From Ciona savignyi (Eukaryota; Chordata; Ascidiacea; Phlebobranchia; Cionidae), in contig CH000771.1 in assembly GCA_000149265.1 (NCBI GenBank), positions 252,860 through 316,859 on the forward strand: DNA of 64,000 bases, in the 5' to 3' direction. Position numbers and translations under genes: made by a program. Of the stretch, positions 10,790 through 21,574 are shown one piece after another; position 1 is the stretch's first letter, and every line of letters begins with the position of its first letter. The notes under the pieces are model-generated. The model was not told where the DNA came from and made no database searches. It saw nothing but the letters and a program-made list of their open reading frames with translations.

Positions 10790-12770
10790 TACCTCCAGCA
10801 GCGGTAACATGATTGTTTTCTTTCAATTTCTTTTCGTTTGCTTTGAGGGGTTGATCTTTCACAACCCGTTTGGAAGAACTGAATGCATCATCCCCTTAAA
10901 GTGAGTCCATATTTTTGGTTTCACCACAGGGTCTATTGATGTTTATTACTATTAAGCTTATGATTAGATTACTTCTTACCCACAGTCATTTTGTAACATT
11001 TTTTATGGTGTGCTTAATATTGAATCTAACCGTTTTTTAGCGATCTTTCAATCTGCTTAATCGAAGCAATGCCCCTTAAGTTACCTGCGTAAGGACAATC
11101 ATGTATAAAGTAATCAGGGTAAAGATCGAACCAAGCATATGTCTGACTACAACTTCCATACTTTTTCCTGAGACTGGGGTTTTGGAAAGAATAATGAAAA
11201 TTTAAACCATTGCTCAATATCCCGTATCACAGCGATAACTTTTTCATCTAAATCTTCCCTTTCACAGAAAATATGTAATCATGGTCATGATGCAGTTCAC
11301 CGTGAGTATCACGAACATCATGGCACTTGATTGTGACATTCCAATGCCACTTCATATGATATTTAAATCGGTAAGTCACTACTTTCATCATAGTTTATGT
11401 TGTTCATGTTTCTTTAACATATTTCTGTCTTTAAGCCCATACTGTAAAATACCAATTTTAACATTACGATAATATGTGATCTTAATCATATTAAGCATTC
11501 CTATAAAAATATAACTTTTTCATACATTTATCATATTTTATGCCTTGCATGTTTCTATACCATATTTTTGCTTGAAATATTAATTCCTATTTTTAGCCTG
11601 AAATAATAAATAATCTATCTTAATAAGCGTTCCGATAAAAATGTAACTTTTTTCTGTACTTAAAGGTCTTAAAGAATTCATTTTATTTTCCCGGAGAATT
11701 TTTGCTTTGTATGTTTAGATTTTTTAAATTTGTATTGTTTTATGACAATATTTTATTTTTGTTTTATAATCGAACTGATAAGGACTTACATAGGATCTTG
11801 GATTCTGCAATAAAGCCCAAAAGGTGTGCTGCCCTAAACAAATTTCCAAAATTATTCTTTCAAATATTCTTCTCATTATATTACAAATATAGTCAGCATA
11901 TGAAAGAGTCAAGTTATTTTATTAACAATACAAAATTATTTTATGTTTTTTTTTTATTTTTTTTCGACAGGTTTCCCTGGTTGCTAATCTTCTGCTCGGC
12001 TGTATTGTGATGAAACGCTCGTACCCTGTCTCAAAATTTGTGGCTGTTGTTTTTGTGTCACTGGGAATTTTCATCAGCACTATAGCGACGGTAATGTTTG
12101 TTTTCTGATGATAGTAACTTTAAAAGTTATAAAAATGACAATACAATGCTTATGTTCATTATCAAGGATAAAATAGGATGCACTCATTAGATCACCATGT
12201 GCCCTCAGGTCACCACAGTTATTATAGTGTGTTATATGTATTGGAGGATATAGGTTTTTGTCCAGTGTACTAAGTCACTCGGTTTAGTCAAGATGTCTAC
12301 TTAGCAGTTTCTTAAGGACTCAACCAACCGACTGGTTAGTGCAAGTCTTAGACCAACATCCTACAAATAAACAGTGTGTTTAAATTTATTGGAGACGCAG
12401 CTATAGTTTTTCCCAACCGATTAAACCACCCAAACAATATATTAGCTGCTTGACCAAGGACACAACCAACTGACTAGCGCGAGTCTTAATCCTAATAACT
12501 TTTTGCAAACGTCCTATACCAATAAACTAAACACTAACCTCTGGCGTTGCAATTAATCCTGGGCCTCGGCGAAAAATAAATAATTAATTTTTTTTGCAGA
12601 GTGTATTTCATCCTGATGCAGATACATCGGAAGAAAGGTCGATCCCAACACTATTACTCGGCATTTTTTTGCTGACCTATGCACTTATGATGTCAGCACG
12701 ACTCGGCATATTTCAGGAGAATTTATTTCTTGAATTTGGGAGGCAATCTCGGGAGGCCATGTTTTATAAT
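10790..12770 (+). pseudogene. Partial inverted duplicate of SLC35B4 (exons 2-5 only)
   Basis: Four exons match the intact gene at 15355-18909: 10790-10900 (exon 2, its start replaced), 11268-11370, 11971-12090 and 12600-12770. All keep GT/AG borders, reading phase and open frames, with few amino-acid changes (for example MMQF for MMHF, GIFLL for GISLL, and Gly to Val at the first codon of exon 4). No match to exon 1 is seen upstream and none to the last exon downstream, so the start codon and the last three or so membrane helices are missing. The shared introns show it is a DNA-level duplicate, not a retrocopy. It could be transcribed with foreign end exons, but as it stands it cannot make a full transporter. 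Confidence 0.8.
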
Positions 12771-12835
12771 GTAAGTCGTCCTCATGCGCGCTGTTTAGTT
12801 GCTAAAACTACTACAGATTATGCAATCATACCTTT
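10790..12835 (+). repeat. Left arm of a large inverted repeat
   Basis: Exons and introns match the reverse complement of 16280-17945 until about 60 bp past the last shared exon. Intron 3 is longer in this arm (600 against 241 bp) and otherwise recognisably related. The spacer between arms is about 3.4 kb. Confidence 0.75.
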
Positions 12836-12852
12836 TAATTATGTAAGGATAG

Positions 12853-13045
12853 GATTTCTTTGCAGTGTGTTGTGCGTGATTTACACGTTCCTTTAATTTG
12901 GTAGAACCCATTAATCTGTTGGGTTCAGGCAATGTCCATTAAGTGCGTTGCCCAAGGACACAACTGGCAAGCCAGCGACCAGTTTCGAACGTTTTAACCT
13001 TTCGGTTAAAAGGCGTCGCACTAAACCACCAGACTTAACGGTAGG
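12853..13045 (-). mobile_element. SINE, head-proximal part
   Basis: Shows TTGCAGTGTGTTGTG, TTTAATTTGGTAGAACCC, GGGTTCAGGCAATGTCC, GTTGCCCAAGGACACAAC, and at the right end GACCAGTTTCGAAC...AAAGGCGTCGCACTAAACCA. Read on the minus strand the latter gives a B-box-like GTTCGAAAC preceded by an A-box-like TGGTTTAGTGCGACGCC. Confidence 0.7.
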
Positions 13046-13229
13046 TTTATTGATTGCAACACCGTATAAATAAATTCACTTAAACACCGTATCGTTTGCG
13101 GTTACGAATTCTCAAATTCACACCACATCGCAATTTACCTTTTTGATAGAAAAATGCACTTAAATAAATTAAACACCATATACATCTAAGGGCATTCCTA
13201 TAAAATCATCGCTCCAACCGTGAGGTTTT

Positions 13230-13520
13230 AGTTTTAGGATAGGATATTCATATTTATCCCCGTAAATGGAAAAACCAAGGGGGTTAACACGAGGGCAATC
13301 GTCAGATCACCTCGCGCCCATCGTCGGGTTACCGGAGCTATTGCAGTGTGTTGTATATGATAGACACTTTACTTCAATTTGGTAGAACCCATTAATCCGC
13401 TGGGTTCAGGCAATGTCCGTAAAGTGCCTTGCCCAAGAACACAACCAAATGGCTAGCGACCAGTTTCGCACCTACAACCTTTCGATTGAAAGGCGACGCA
13501 CTTAACCGTTAGAGTTTTAC
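13230..13520 (-). mobile_element. SINE, nearly full length
   Basis: One of the most complete copies of the family, from AGGATAGGATATTCATA (tail) to AAAGGCGACGCACTTAACC (tRNA-like head on the minus strand). The sequence from 13520 to 14060 shows no supported gene. Confidence 0.75.
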
Positions 13521-14059
13521 AGGGATATTTTCACGATCGTTTGGATACAAGTTGGCCAAACCGATATTGATCATTCTACTATTGATTGGAAGGGCAAAAG
13601 CAAAACCTTCAGCTGATATACGCACCGGAGCAAATACTAGGAACCCAGTATCCAAGAAGTAAGTGTTATTCCTAAATTTGAATATGAGCTAGAAAGTTAC
13701 ACCTTGAGTTAAAAACGTATCTTGGCAAAACAGCATTTATTTTAGACATCATATTTCTTGCTACATACTTCTGCCCCAAGAAACTAGATCCCTGGTTGTA
13801 TAATTAAACGTGTCATTTGAAACTTGCCGGTAAACGAAATTAAAGTATTTTCCAATTTGAAGTTTAAAAATTCGTCCCTACTATGCCAGTTATCTAAACT
13901 ATGTGCTTGAAAAAAACGACGAGATCAGATACTGGTTTTTGTAATAAAACAAGGACGATTTACCTATATGGATTCCAAACTAACCAGGGTTTAAAAAAGT
14001 GCAGCCAAGTAATTAACGAAATTAATTTAGATATCTCAATAAACACGTTCTTACTAATA

Positions 14060-14480
14060 TGGCCATCTTCGGTATAACTTGGCCTCGTTTAATACTTAGA
14101 ACCAAAGTCTGTATAAAGCTGAACTACTTGTATTTATGGGTCCCATTTGGAAAAATGGGACACATATTGTTTTTGTCCGTTTTTTACGCTTGACAGGCAT
14201 GGCTTGTGGACCCAACATCTACCAGAAAGGGTAATGGAATCACAATGAAACTCGGTAATTTGTTAGACCACACAGTTTAGATATGCAGATGCCAAAATTT
14301 TGGCTAATAAATCTAGGGGAATTCCCCTGGGAGATTAAAAACCAAAACAGTACTTTTTAATAAAAATTTAGCCTTTTGAGGCATAGCGCTTGAACAGCTT
14401 CTGTCTCTTTGTTTAAATTTGGTGAAATGTAAGTGCATTAACCAATGATATAACACTTGAAAGAATTAAAAAATTTACCT
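14060..14480 (-). repeat. Foldback-family fragment, inverted
   Basis: Reverse complement of about 5940-6350 in the foldback element at high similarity, including ATGGGTCCCATTTGGAAAAA, CAGGCATGGCTTGTGGACCC, the palindrome remnant AGGGGAATTCCCCTGGG and TTACCTAGGG at the end. It abuts the following SINE. Confidence 0.7.
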
Positions 14481-14486
14481 AGGGTA

Positions 14487-14680
14487 CCGCACTTAATGGA
14501 CATTGCCTGAACCCAACAAATTAATGGGTTCTAACAAATTAAAGGAACGTGTAAATCACACACAACACATTGCAATAGCTCCGGTAACCCGACGGTGGGC
14601 GCGAGGTGATCTGACGATTGCCCTATGTTAACTCCCTTGGTTTTCCCATTTACGGGGATAAACACGAATTTCCAACTCTT
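14487..14680 (+). mobile_element. SINE, plus orientation, head missing
   Basis: Starts within the core (GCACTTAATGGACATTGCC), then CTAACAAATTAAAGGAACGT, CAATAGCTCCGGTAACCC, GATCTGACGATTGCCC and TTTACGGGGATAAACACGAA. Orientation is opposite to most copies. Between 14680 and 15354 I see no gene. Confidence 0.7.
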
Positions 14681-15354
14681 AAATACATTGCGGTAATTTT
14701 AGAGGCGTGGAGAAGGGTTGGGGTGCACCGGTGTCTGAGAATCTTTATAATCATACAGCAGATCGTAAAATTAAAACGCCGACGGCCTGTTTTACTGCAT
14801 TGGTGCCTATTGTCTCTTACAGTGTAAAATGTTGTTTATCGTTCTTGTCAGTTTTTCTTGGGATCGACTAACTTTACTATAAATTAAAACCTTTTTTCGT
14901 TGACACCGTCTCTGTGTGTTGCGATATGCTGTATCGCAATACATTTTCGTGTTAATAACATAGCGTTAAACGACGCATAAAAAACATTCACCCTAAACGT
15001 GTAGAAATGATTGATCTGAAATTGAGAAGGACCGCGACCCACTGAACGGATCAAAGAGACCAGACTGTAACTGCGAAAACAAAAATAATAGGTTGACCAC
15101 TAAACCGTTAAGTCTCACTGGTTCTTTACAATTGCGTCGTGCTCTGAGAATATATGTTTCATATATTACCTAAAATATATTGGCAAGGTAAAAAGAATGT
15201 TTTTTCAATTTTGAAAAATGGATAGAAGTGTATAGTGGAAAGTGAAGCACGAATTAGATTACTGCGTTTCCTATACGTATAAATGTAAAAACAATTGCAC
15301 AGAGGAATTGAAGACAGCGGCATTTTAAATAAACACAACATTCGATCCGAAAAT

Positions 15355-18300
15355 TTAACTCGATTTTTCCTTTTGAAGATTCTGTCTCCGAACGGGCAGA
15401 GCGTACAGTAGAGTCCCTATCAGAACGAAAGCGCCACCTACCGAATGCAGCGCGGTAAAGCGATTGCCGAAGTACAGTACGGAAATGAGCAAGGACACGA
15501 ATTTACGAAGCGTGATGAGTAGCGTGACAGTGAGGGAAGTGCATACGCTCGTGAGGTAGAATATGGCTCGGATGCAGATGTATTGGGTGACGATGTTCAG
15601 CGCAAGGTAGATCCACAGAAGGGGAACTCCCATCGTGATCGGTGAGCTGTTCATCACGTGAATGTTGCTCACGATGCTCGGAGCGATCACGATGAAAAAC
15701 GGAAGAGGAATCATGTGCTGTGAATGAGGTAGAGGGTTAATTAACACAGCTTCTCACCAAACCAGCGATGTTTAATTATCAAATAATTATCAAAGTACTC
15801 CAAATTGATACTTTTATGCTGGGTGGATAAATAAATCTATTCGCTTAACAATTGGTGTCTAATTAGTAATTATTAACAAGTACTCCAAATCTATTTTACA
15901 AAGTTGTACTCGTGTACTATGATTGGGGTGGTTGATTAAAAAAAACCATCTATCAAATCAGCGGTGTTTGATGTGTTAACAAATTCACCGTCCAAATTAA
16001 ACATAATATCCGGATATCAGGTGAATGTTATAGCTGTGGAAACTAGACTGTGACATGATGTGTTGTAATACTGCATGAATGTTTCGACCGGTTAGTGTGG
16101 CGCCTTTAAGCCGAAGATGCAGATTCGAAACCGGTCGCTAGCTAGTCGGCTGTGTCCTTGGGCAAGGCACTTAACGAACATTGCCTGAACCCAGCGGATT
16201 AATGGGTACTACTAAATTAAAGGAATGTCTAAATTATACAACACACTGCAATAGCTCCGGTAACCGGAATTATGTATCCAAATTATAAGGTATGACTGCA
16301 TCACCTGTAATAGTTTTAGCAACTAAACAGCGCGCATGAGGACGACTTACATTATAAAACATGGCCTCCCGAGATTGCCTCCCAAATTCAAGAAATAAAT
16401 TCTCCTGAAATATGCCAAGTCGTGCTGACATCATGAGTGCATAGGTCAGCAAAGAAATGCCGAGTAACAGTGTTGGGATCGATCTTTCTTCCGATGTATC
16501 TGCATCAGGATGAAATACACTCTGCAAACAAATTTAATTATTTATTTTTCTCCGAGGCCCAGGGTTAATTGCAATGCCAGAGGTTAGTGTTCAAATAGTT
16601 TATTGGTAGGACGTTGGCAAAAAATATTAGGATCGAGACTTGCGCTAGTCACTTGGTTGTGTCCTTGGTCAAGCTGCCAAGAAGATATTGTCTGAGTGGT
16701 TTAATGTGTTGGGCAAAAACTATAGCCGTGTCTCTAACAAATTTAACACACTGTTTATTTGTAGGATGTTGGACTGAGACTAGCGCAGTTGGTTGAGTCC
16801 TTAGATATCTTGCCGGAACAGAGTGGCTTAATACGCTGGACAAAAACTATAGCCTCAAATAAATTTAACACACTGTAATAACTGTGGTAACCTTAGGGTA
16901 CATGGTGATCTGATGTGTGCAGCTTATTTTACCCTTGATAATGGTCATTAGCATAGTATTGTCCTATTTATAATCTGTAAATTTACTATCATCAGAAAAC
17001 AAATATTACCGTCGCTATAGTGCTGATGAAAATTCCCAGTGACACAAAAACAACAGCCACAAATTTCGACACAGGGTACGAGCGCTTCATCACAATACAG
17101 CCGAGCAGAAGATTAGCAACCAGGGAACCCTGTCGAAAAATATGTAAAAAAAAATAAAAAAATTTTGTATTCTTAATAAAATAATTTTACTTTTTCATAT
17201 GCTGGCTATTTTTGTAGTATATTATGAAGAATTTTAAAAGGAATATTATTTTTTGAAATTTTTTTAAGGCAGCACACCTTTTGCGCTTTATTGGCATCAG
17301 TTTGATTATAAAACAACAATAAAATAATAAAATATTACAAATTTGAACTATGATGAAAGTAGTGACTTACCGATTTAAATATCATATGAAGTGGCATTGG
17401 AATGTCACAATCAAGTGCCATGATGTTCGTGATACTCACGGTGAAGTGCATCATGACCATAATTACATATTTTCTGTGAAAGGGAAGATTTAGATGAAAC
17501 AGTTATGGCTGGGATACTGAATATTGAGCAATGGTTTAAATTTTTATTAATCTTTCCAAAACCCTAGTCTAAAAGGGAAAAGTATGGAGGTTGTAGTCAG
17601 ACATATGCTTGGTTCGATCTTTACCCTGACTACTTTATACATGATTGTCCTTACGCAGGTAACTTAAGGGCATTGCTTCGATTAAGCAGATTAAAAAATC
17701 GCTAAAAAGCGGTTAGATTCAATATTAAGCACACCACAAAAAATGTTACAAAATGACTGTGGGTAAGAAGTAATCTAATGATTAGCTTAATCGTAATGAA
17801 CATCAATAGACCCTGTGGTGAAATCAAAAGATATCGACTCACTTTAAGGGGATGATGCGTTCAGTTTTTCCAAACCGATTGTGAAAGATCAACCCCTCAA
17901 AGAAAACGAAAAGAAATTGAAAGAAAACAATCATGTTTCCGCTGCTGGATGAGGCACTGGATTAAAGTATATGTGGTTAGAATATATTATCAAAGAATTC
18001 AAATGTCAAAGAATTCAAATGCGAATCGATGCTAAAATACAAAATAACGCAAATGCTATCAATAAAAACTAGTGATAATGGCATTGCAACCATTACAACC
18101 ATTACAACACAATCTAGCTGTGATGAAGCAAAATGTTCAGGCAGCAAATTTTATCCAATACATTGAAAAAAAGCAAGGTAAATGTAGTTTCTTCCTTATG
18201 ATTCATTATCTCGATTGCGCACTGTAAATTGTACACATTGTTCCTAAATGTCTGGTTACTTAGTTGTCATTGCTTTACCATAACAGCTACCAATTATGCA

Positions 18301-18909
18301 TTGCACTCCCTAAGATCTTTTTTAAGTAGAAACCAATTTTATGATGTGTTCACACAGAAAACTCTAGTCGTTTTAACTTTAATGCATTTTACATGGAGTT
18401 TTTTTTAAAACAAATCCTGCAACTTCAGTCTTAGAGCGACTCATTTTAGTAAACTTGGCTGGGTGCAACATACACGATACCTCTAAATACTACAGGACCG
18501 CTTGGATCGCATGGAGCGCTTGAATCGCTTGGATCGCTTAATATACTTCGTAATTACAAAAGCCATGCTATTAATGTTAGGGTTGGGGTTAAAGTTAGTT
18601 CTGGGGTTGAGATTAGTGTTTGGGACGGGTTAGAATTACTTTCCATAGCAATCTAAGTGATCCAAGCGGTCCTGTAGTATTTAGAGGCACCCCAACATAC
18701 AGGCTGTCTCCATATACTATAGGATCGCTTGGAACCCTAAACCTAACTCCCCTAACCCTCAAAGCGACCCAAACGAATTAGAGGTACCGCAAAAAAGTAC
18801 ATACAAGTAAGAATTTGACTCACCGGATCAGATATTCAAGAAAAACAACGTTGGAACAACATCCAACTATCACAGTTGCCATAGCTACTACTGTCCATTT
18901 TTCCACCAT
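15355..18909 (-). CDS. SLC35B4: Nucleotide-sugar transporter, SLC35B4 type (UDP-xylose/UDP-GlcNAc)
   Basis: Six exons with GT/AG borders and consistent phases: 18824-18909, 17843-17956, 17371-17473, 17010-17129, 16351-16521 and 15355-15717. They give 318 residues, close to the 331 of human SLC35B4. The whole chain aligns with that family: CCSNVVFLEYLIR at the start, GNMIVFFQFLF, MPLHMIFKSGSLVANLLLG, KRSYPVSKFVAV, ALMMSARLGIFQE, NIVTQYICIRAIFYLTS, CTSLTVTLLITLRKFVSLL and a final hydrophobic helix (GAFVLIGTLLYAL). These are multi-pass Golgi/ER antiporters that exchange UDP-xylose or UDP-N-acetylglucosamine for nucleotide monophosphate to feed glycan synthesis. The ATG at 18909 gives the same start as the human protein. 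Intron 1 holds a hairpin MITE (18480-18687) and intron 5 a SINE. All key family motifs are kept. Confidence 0.92.
16085..16265 (+). mobile_element. SINE in SLC35B4 intron 5, head and core
   Basis: Begins with a tRNA-like head (CGGTTAGTGTGGCGCC, then AGATTCGAAACC as B box), followed by TGTCCTTGGGCAAGGCACTT, GAACCCAGCGGATTAATGGG and CACACTGCAATAGCTCCGGT. The tail part is missing. Confidence 0.75.
16280..17945 (-). repeat. Right arm of the SLC35B4 inverted repeat
   Basis: Covers exons 2-5 of the intact gene and their introns. Reverse complement of 10790-12835 with scattered substitutions and indels, so the copies have diverged and this is not a simple assembly echo. Confidence 0.75.
18480..18687. 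mobile_element. Hairpin MITE, 208 bp, perfect 29-bp terminal inverted repeats
   Basis: Positions 18480-18508 and 18659-18687 are exact inverse complements, starting CCTCTAAATACTACAGGACC. A degenerate relative lies next to it (about 18709-18790, TATAGGATCGCTTGG ... TTAGAGGTACCGC). It sits in intron 1 of the transporter gene. No coding capacity. Confidence 0.75.
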
Positions 18910-19560
18910 AATTTAAGGTGATCAAAAGGCAAAACTTGACTACTGTGCAAAGTTAGCACCCTAATCTACATAGAGCTAAAGTATATAGGATAATTAAATA
19001 TGTGAATACATATCAAATTAGTATTTGTGTTACAGTTACTTACCTTATTTGACTTAACAGTTTATACTTATTGAGTTGTCACTGTTAATACTGGGCGAGT
19101 TGTCACCGTTAATTCTTTAAATTTACAAGTTTTATTAAATTACTACTATTATGTGACATTAAAGTATGAAAAGCAGTTTCGTTTTGTTGACTATTTTCTT
19201 TCCTGTAAGTTTTTTGTCGTATAAAGGCTAGTTCTATTTATTTATCTGGTATGTATACCACATTAATGAAAGTAAAAACAATTAATCATATTAAAATCAC
19301 TAACCCCACGTCTAACAAAATACTTGCTTTTTGTTGTTGGACAGTACCACATATTAGAGATAATACATTTTCTTACACAAGCACAATATGTCAACAATAT
19401 TACTTCATATTACATTGCCGTTAGAATTTATAAATATAAAAAATATAAATTACTTTTTATTGCTTAAAATATAATGAAATAACACATTCGCAACTAAAAA
19501 AAACACTCTTAATAAATCTTTTCCTCAAGAACATAAAGTTTCACTAGTTTATTGTGTCAG
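18910..19560. other. AT-rich stretch upstream of SLC35B4, no gene seen
   Basis: It must contain the transporter promoter, but I see no clear TATA box or other element that I could defend. A short repeat (GAGTTGTCAC ... GTTAAT) occurs twice near 19075-19115. Confidence 0.4.
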
Positions 19561-19599
19561 GTGTTGCACGTGAATATTTTAATAAATTTTAAATGGCAT

Positions 19600-20015
19600 C
19601 ACTGAAATACCGTACAAAGTTTTAATAAATCAAGTTTACTTTTTGCTTATTTTATTAAATCAGTAATTAAAGTATAATTGATAATCAGAAAGTCGTTTTT
19701 GGTATTTAAAAAAGGACAGCGTACACACAAAATGCAAAATGTGTTTTAAATGGTGATGGTTAAATTGACTTTCTCTAAGTTAAAAGGAATGCAATGTTAT
19801 GTTGTTTTTTATTTATTGTTTATATGTTTTTTTATGTATTTTAGTATTATGTTTTTAGAATTATCAATGAAATTTTCTTTTTATAAAATTCTCCTTATCA
19901 CCTCTACGCCTATTTTCTCCAAAATAAATGACGTCACCACATCTGTTTCCAATTACCATGCCTGGTATTTGTCTATTGTTTCGAAGTTTAGTCAAGGCAC
20001 TCGATACAAATTAGA
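19600..20015 (+). repeat. Diverged homologue of the lectin-array spacer
   Basis: Matches the AT-rich spacer of each array unit (for example 33590-34050) in order: AATACCGTAC, AAGTTTACTTTTTGCTTATT, TTATTAAATCAGTAATTAAA, GTCGTTTTTGGTATTTAAAA, GTGATGGTTAAATTGAC, TTGTTTATATGTTTTTTTA, TATTTTCTCC and AAATAAATGACGTCACCA. It is more diverged from the array units than they are from each other, and lies left of the nested LINEs. Confidence 0.7.
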
Positions 20016-20019
20016 AATA

Positions 20020-20172
20020 GGCTAGAAGAGCAAGTCGCTCTGACGAAATCCTTTCGATGCTAAATTTAAGGGAGAGGAAGTTGTTGTTAACTATTATTGC
20101 AATTGCGTCTTGAGAACCCTGACTCATTTACGGAGTCTTGGTCCAAGTCCGAAGGTTTACAACGCTTTAACG
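20020..20172 (-). mobile_element. LINE-B fragment, downstream piece of its reverse transcriptase
   Basis: On the minus strand the sequence reads SWHFIVKAL, stop, TFGLGPRLRK, then (after frame changes) VNNNFLSLKFSIER. This corresponds to the LINE-A RT segment after FDSVRWEYLF (LEHFGIGPNL ... INNNNLSNPFPIKRG). It is the continuation of the LINE-B piece at 25587-26145, separated by two later insertions. Several stops and indels show it is old. Confidence 0.65.
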
Positions 20173-20185
20173 ATAAAATGCCAGC

Positions 20186-20295
20186 TTTTTTTTCGAGCCA
20201 AGTTTTGAATCCATGATGGGCTCGTTACTAGGACCGTTTTTTTGTATAAGAGTTGGTATATGTATCGGTCGCGTTAACCATTTGGCCACACGACC
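20186..20295 (-). mobile_element. tRNA-derived SINE with poly(A) tail
   Basis: On the minus strand the element begins GGTCGTGTGGCCAAATGG (A-box-like TGGCCAAATGG), has a B-box-like GGATTCAAAAC and ends in A8. It is flanked by ATAAAATGCCAGC (20173-20185) and ATAAAATTCCAGC (20301-20313), a 13-bp target duplication with one mismatch. It is not the common (GATAGG)-tailed SINE family of this window. Confidence 0.7.
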
Positions 20296-20465
20296 GTACA
20301 ATAAAATTCCAGCTTTTTTTTTTTTTTTTTTTTTTTGCGGTAGTTTATTGCAAAGGGCGTTAGAATAATACAAAACGGCGGCAAAGTACAGATATGGCAA
20401 AAACAGCAGGGAAAATATATGAACATATTACTTCACATGAGCCCAGACCATTTTGAATTGTGTTT

Positions 20466-21562
20466 TTATAGGGTGTTGTTACTAATAGCGGCCATTTTTT
20501 CCGAAAGTTTTACATTTGCCACAAAATCAATAAATGCATTTACAAAGGGACTTATTTTTTGGATTTTACTACGATAGATAATATATCTTGCACATAAAAT
20601 AAGGCAATTCAGCAGATTACTGTTATTTTCGGGGGCTCCGAATATCATGTTCGTGTGGTTCAGTGAAATCGGTATTCTTAAATTAGCAGCAATCCAATTT
20701 TCGGTTTCGTTCCAAAACTTGACGGTGTGTATGCAGGTACAAAATAGATGGGTAAGTGTTTCCGGCTCAGTGAGGCACATTTCACATTTATCTGAATCAA
20801 TTATCTTTAATTTATATAGTTGCGAGTTTGTTACAATGGCTCTGAGATTCAGTTTAATTTGGAATGAGCGAAGGCGTGTTTCGATAGTTGATTTGTAAGT
20901 ATTGATGTATATATTACTCCAGAAGGAGCCGTCAACATCTTTAAAGTTGCACTCCAGTTCCCATTGCAATTGGTATTTTCGAGGCTTCGTTACAACATGT
21001 TCGAGGGCTGCGTTGTAGAAGTCTTTACTTGTTGATTTTGTTTCAAACCATTGGCGGCTGGTTTCTGGTGCATCGCCGGGAGGAAAAGATGATTCCCGCC
21101 AGTTAACTGGCAAGGCCGAGATTATCTGGGCGTACCGCATTTTTTCACTTTCCGATGATACCTTTGCATTAAAGTTTCGAAGCTGTGAATTTGGCCGGTT
21201 TCCGAAAGGATGTCTCCGAACACGCAGATCCCTGACTTTGTCCAATTCGTAAAAAGTACAGGTTTTCGTTTAACCTGAATGTTTTTGTTTAGCCAGAGTG
21301 GTTGGTCATTGGTTGTCATTTGACCTTTTCTTCTAATCATCTTCATCCAGCTCATAACGTTGTTGTGTAAGCTGCGTAGCGGTAGAAGAGTCTTGTAAAT
21401 TTTGTTGTGTAATGCTAAATTGGAAGAAAGAATTATGTTTAGCGTATCTTGTGAGGTTAGATAAGTTTCTATATCTTTACATGGAGCGCTATAGTCAGGG
21501 TTCATGAATTGTTTTATAAATTTACCGCGGAGACCAGTAATATACGACCGTATGTCAATCAT
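20466..21562 (-). pseudogene. LINE-A ORF2, C-terminal part (CCHC region)
   Basis: Continues the RT frame in phase after a TAA at 21575-21577: GGTNMIDIRSYITGLRG corresponds to the usual GGLGL-D segment of L1-type ORF2. A frameshift near 21150 moves the reading from the 21122-21562 frame to the 20466-21245 frame. The latter contains CEMCLTEPETLTHLFCTC, the C..C...H...C motif near the ORF2 end of L1-like elements. Stop at 20466. Confidence 0.75.
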
Positions 21563-21574
21563 GTTAGTTCCACC

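Noticed and set aside
13532..13660. Possible orphan exon (TTTTACAG acceptor, GTAAGT donor) reading LAKPILIILLLIGRAKAKPS
   Set aside because: It looks like a signal peptide, but has no ATG, an upstream in-frame stop, and no partner exons. In the phase set by the SLC35B4 duplicate it stops after 15 codons.
20167..20400. Minus-strand frame containing a poly-Lys run and GRVAKWLTR
   Set aside because: The Lys run is the LINE poly(A) tail and GRVAKWLT is the translated A-box region of a tRNA-derived SINE, a common artefact.
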